From Actinomycetota bacterium (GTDB lineage: Bacteria; Actinomycetota; Acidimicrobiia; Acidimicrobiales; Ilumatobacteraceae), in the NCBI GenBank assembly GCA_009711295.1, contig WLST01000004.1:1-53673 (forward strand): a stretch of DNA of 53,673 bases, given 5' to 3'. This document shows, one piece after another, positions 52,476 through 53,673 of the stretch. The notes beneath the pieces are model-generated. The model ran no database searches, was not told the DNA's origin, and saw nothing but the letters and a program-made list of their open reading frames with translations. The translations under genes and the position numbers were made by a program. The first letter of the stretch is position 1. Each line of letters starts with the position of its first letter.

Positions 52476-53426
52476 CTAGGCGCGCGGCTCGGTGTTTCTT
52501 GCAAGCGGGAATGCGCCCTTGCCGACATAAACACCAGGTTGGCGTGTGCCGTATTTCTCAATGACCAATTGTGCTTCTAAAAGCGTGGCACGCGTGGCGC
52601 GGTTGGGTTGCGGGCGTCGACGTTGGGCCCAGCCCACCACGCGACGTGGAAGTTCGGGAACCGCGATGCGCACGAAGTCGCCTTTCAGCCAACCGGGAAT
52701 TGCGCTTGCGGGCACAATGGCCGCACCGAATCCTTCAAAGGCGAGTGAAGCGAGTAGTCGTACGCCATCGATTTCTGCCTGAGCTTGTAATGCCACTCCT
52801 TTATTCGCGGCTGCGCGGTCGACAATGCGGCGAAATGCTGTACTGCGCGGTGGCAATAGCAGCGGATAGGTAGCGAGTTCTGTGAGCGAGATGGTGTCGT
52901 ATGAGGCAAGTGCATGCTTGGAGTGGGCGAGAAGCAACATGTCTTCGGCAAAGAGTGGTTGCGTCATGAGTTCAGGGTCATCAACAGGCAAGTGAACAAT
53001 GGCTGCGTCGATGGTGCCATTGGCAAGACGCGGTAAGAGCGACGATGTGCTGCCCTCGTGAACAATGGTGCGAATGCCAGGCTGCGAGTGCGAGAGCGAG
53101 GTGAGGAGCCGGGGCATGAACCACCGGGCGGTGGTGCCGAGCACTCCGAGGCGGGTTTCGCCCACAATTTCTTCGTCACGGGCCTTGATGTCGGAGGCGA
53201 TGTCGTCCATTTCATGCACGATGCGCCGAGCCCGCTCGGCAACAGCGAGACCCTCATCGGTGAGTTGGCCACTATGACGGTCAATGAGGGTGGTACCTAA
53301 GTCCTTTTCTAGCCGCGAAATATGGGCAGAAACGTTGGACTGCACGGTGCCAAGTGACTTCGCTGCGGCGGAAAACGAGCCATGGTCGGCAATCGCGAGG
53401 AGGCTGGTGAGCTGACGAAGTTCCAT
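52476..53426 (-). CDS. LysR-family transcription regulator
   Basis: A 316-residue regulator with the N-terminal winged helix (MELRQLTSLLAIADHGSFSAAAKSLGTVQSNVSAHISRLEKDLG) and a LysR substrate domain (GETRLGVLGTTARWFMPRLL...IDAAIVHLPVDDPELMT...AFEGFGAAIVPASAIPGW). The frame is open 39 codons further upstream, but MELRQL is the standard LysR start. It is directly followed by the carboxyltransferase gene on the same strand, so it may belong to its operon and sense a fatty-acid or CoA-linked signal; the effector is unknown. Confidence 0.9.
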   Translation of the reverse strand: MELRQLTSLLAIADHGSFSAAAKSLGTVQSNVSAHISRLEKDLGTTLIDRHSGQLTDEGLAVAERARRIVHEMDDIASDIKARDEEIVGETRLGVLGTTARWFMPRLLTSLSHSQPGIRTIVHEGSTSSLLPRLANGTIDAAIVHLPVDDPELMTQPLFAEDMLLLAHSKHALASYDTISLTELATYPLLLPPRSTAFRRIVDRAAANKGVALQAQAEIDGVRLLASLAFEGFGAAIVPASAIPGWLKGDFVRIAVPELPRRVVGWAQRRRPQPNRATRATLLEAQLVIEKYGTRQPGVYVGKGAFPLARNTEPRA

Positions 53427-53535
53427 CACAAAAAAAGATACCAAGTATCTTGCCGTTCGCCTTGAGTAATACCCAGAAATGAGGCAAGATATATCCAACA
53501 AGCGAATCGGACTTCCCCCAAGACCGATTCGTGAA

Positions 53536-53607
53536 GAACCCATCGATGGTCCCCCACCATCGGGTTCCTTGGTTGAGAGGCCTCACGCCCCCCGCGTGAG
53601 GCCTCTC
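53536..53607 (-). terminator. Two adjacent hairpins, probable terminator of the gene entering from the right
   Basis: A very stable hairpin has 14-base arms GAGAGGCCTCACGC (53575-53588) and GCGTGAGGCCTCTC (53594-53607) around CCCCC. Beside it is a bulged one (GAACCC...GGGTTC, 53536-53566). They follow the stop of the minus-strand frame at 53626, 19 bases away. Confidence 0.7.
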
Positions 53608-53625
53608 CCATATACCGGGTGAGGT

Positions 53626-53673
53626 TTATTTCTTGGCGAGGGTTTTACGCACGATGATGAGCGCAGAACCAGC
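53626..53673 (-). CDS. C-terminal end of an unidentified minus-strand gene (cut by window)
   Basis: The minus strand encodes AGSALIIVRKTLAKK followed by TAA at 53628-53626. A short hydrophobic stretch followed by a basic tail might be the end of a membrane or wall-anchored protein, but 15 residues are too few for a family call. The strong hairpins just downstream support a real gene end here. Confidence 0.4.
   Translation of the reverse strand, partial: AGSALIIVRKTLAKK

Overview
The window is a chromosomal piece of an actinobacterium, most likely a member of the Acidimicrobiia with mid-range GC. The pointers are a BldD-type regulator, F420/LLM and PPOX-class oxidoreductases, a mycothiol-type DsbA-like protein, a PAC2 protein, the comEA/comEC/holA/rpsT/lepA and hrcA/dnaJ/rsmE/hemW gene orders, and several GTG or TTG starts. 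The placement is inferred from gene content only.

Layout. (1) 1-18683 is dense core: the infB end, redox and lipid-type enzymes, comEA-comEC-holA, rpsT, lepA, an MFS carrier, a photolyase, then hrcA-dnaJ-rsmE-bldD-hemW-sixA, mostly with overlapping or nearly touching ends. (2) 18684-37125 is an accessory region that looks more A/T-rich. It is bounded by copies of the 3' end of sixA. The last 166 bases of that repeat at 18511-18676 recur at 36960-37125 (about 94% identical), and a 41-base core recurs at 35034-35074. This looks like two islands accreted in tandem at the 3' end of a protein gene. (3) 37134-42084 holds two secreted proteins and an aldehyde dehydrogenase. (4) 42085-43089 is a 925-base mini-island in tRNA-Val(GAC), bounded by a perfect 72-base direct repeat and carrying one gene. 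(5) 43097-53673 returns to core metabolism: aldo/keto reductase, EamA exporter, alkylsulfatase-like hydrolase, acyl-CoA dehydrogenase, isocitrate dehydrogenase, quinone oxidoreductase, citrate synthase, carboxyltransferase and LysR.

The main island is the most interesting part. Its genes combine into two modules. The first is a pyridine-nucleotide/ribose salvage loop: nucleoside hydrolase, ribokinase, PRPP synthetase and a NAMPT-like phosphoribosyltransferase, with a HAD phosphatase, a LOG-type phosphoribohydrolase and an Amt-fold membrane protein that lacks both pore histidines. The second is a glutarate module: two aldehyde dehydrogenases, a class III CoA-transferase and a clear glutaryl-CoA dehydrogenase. 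One LacI-type regulator is encoded in the island. Five similar 14-base CG-centred sites sit at the promoters of the NAMPT gene, the Amt-like gene, the divergent CoA-transferase/gcdH pair and the cupin operon, which suggests one regulon. I know of no description of this combination. The individual enzyme calls are firm; the joint pathway, its substrate and the channel's cargo are inference.
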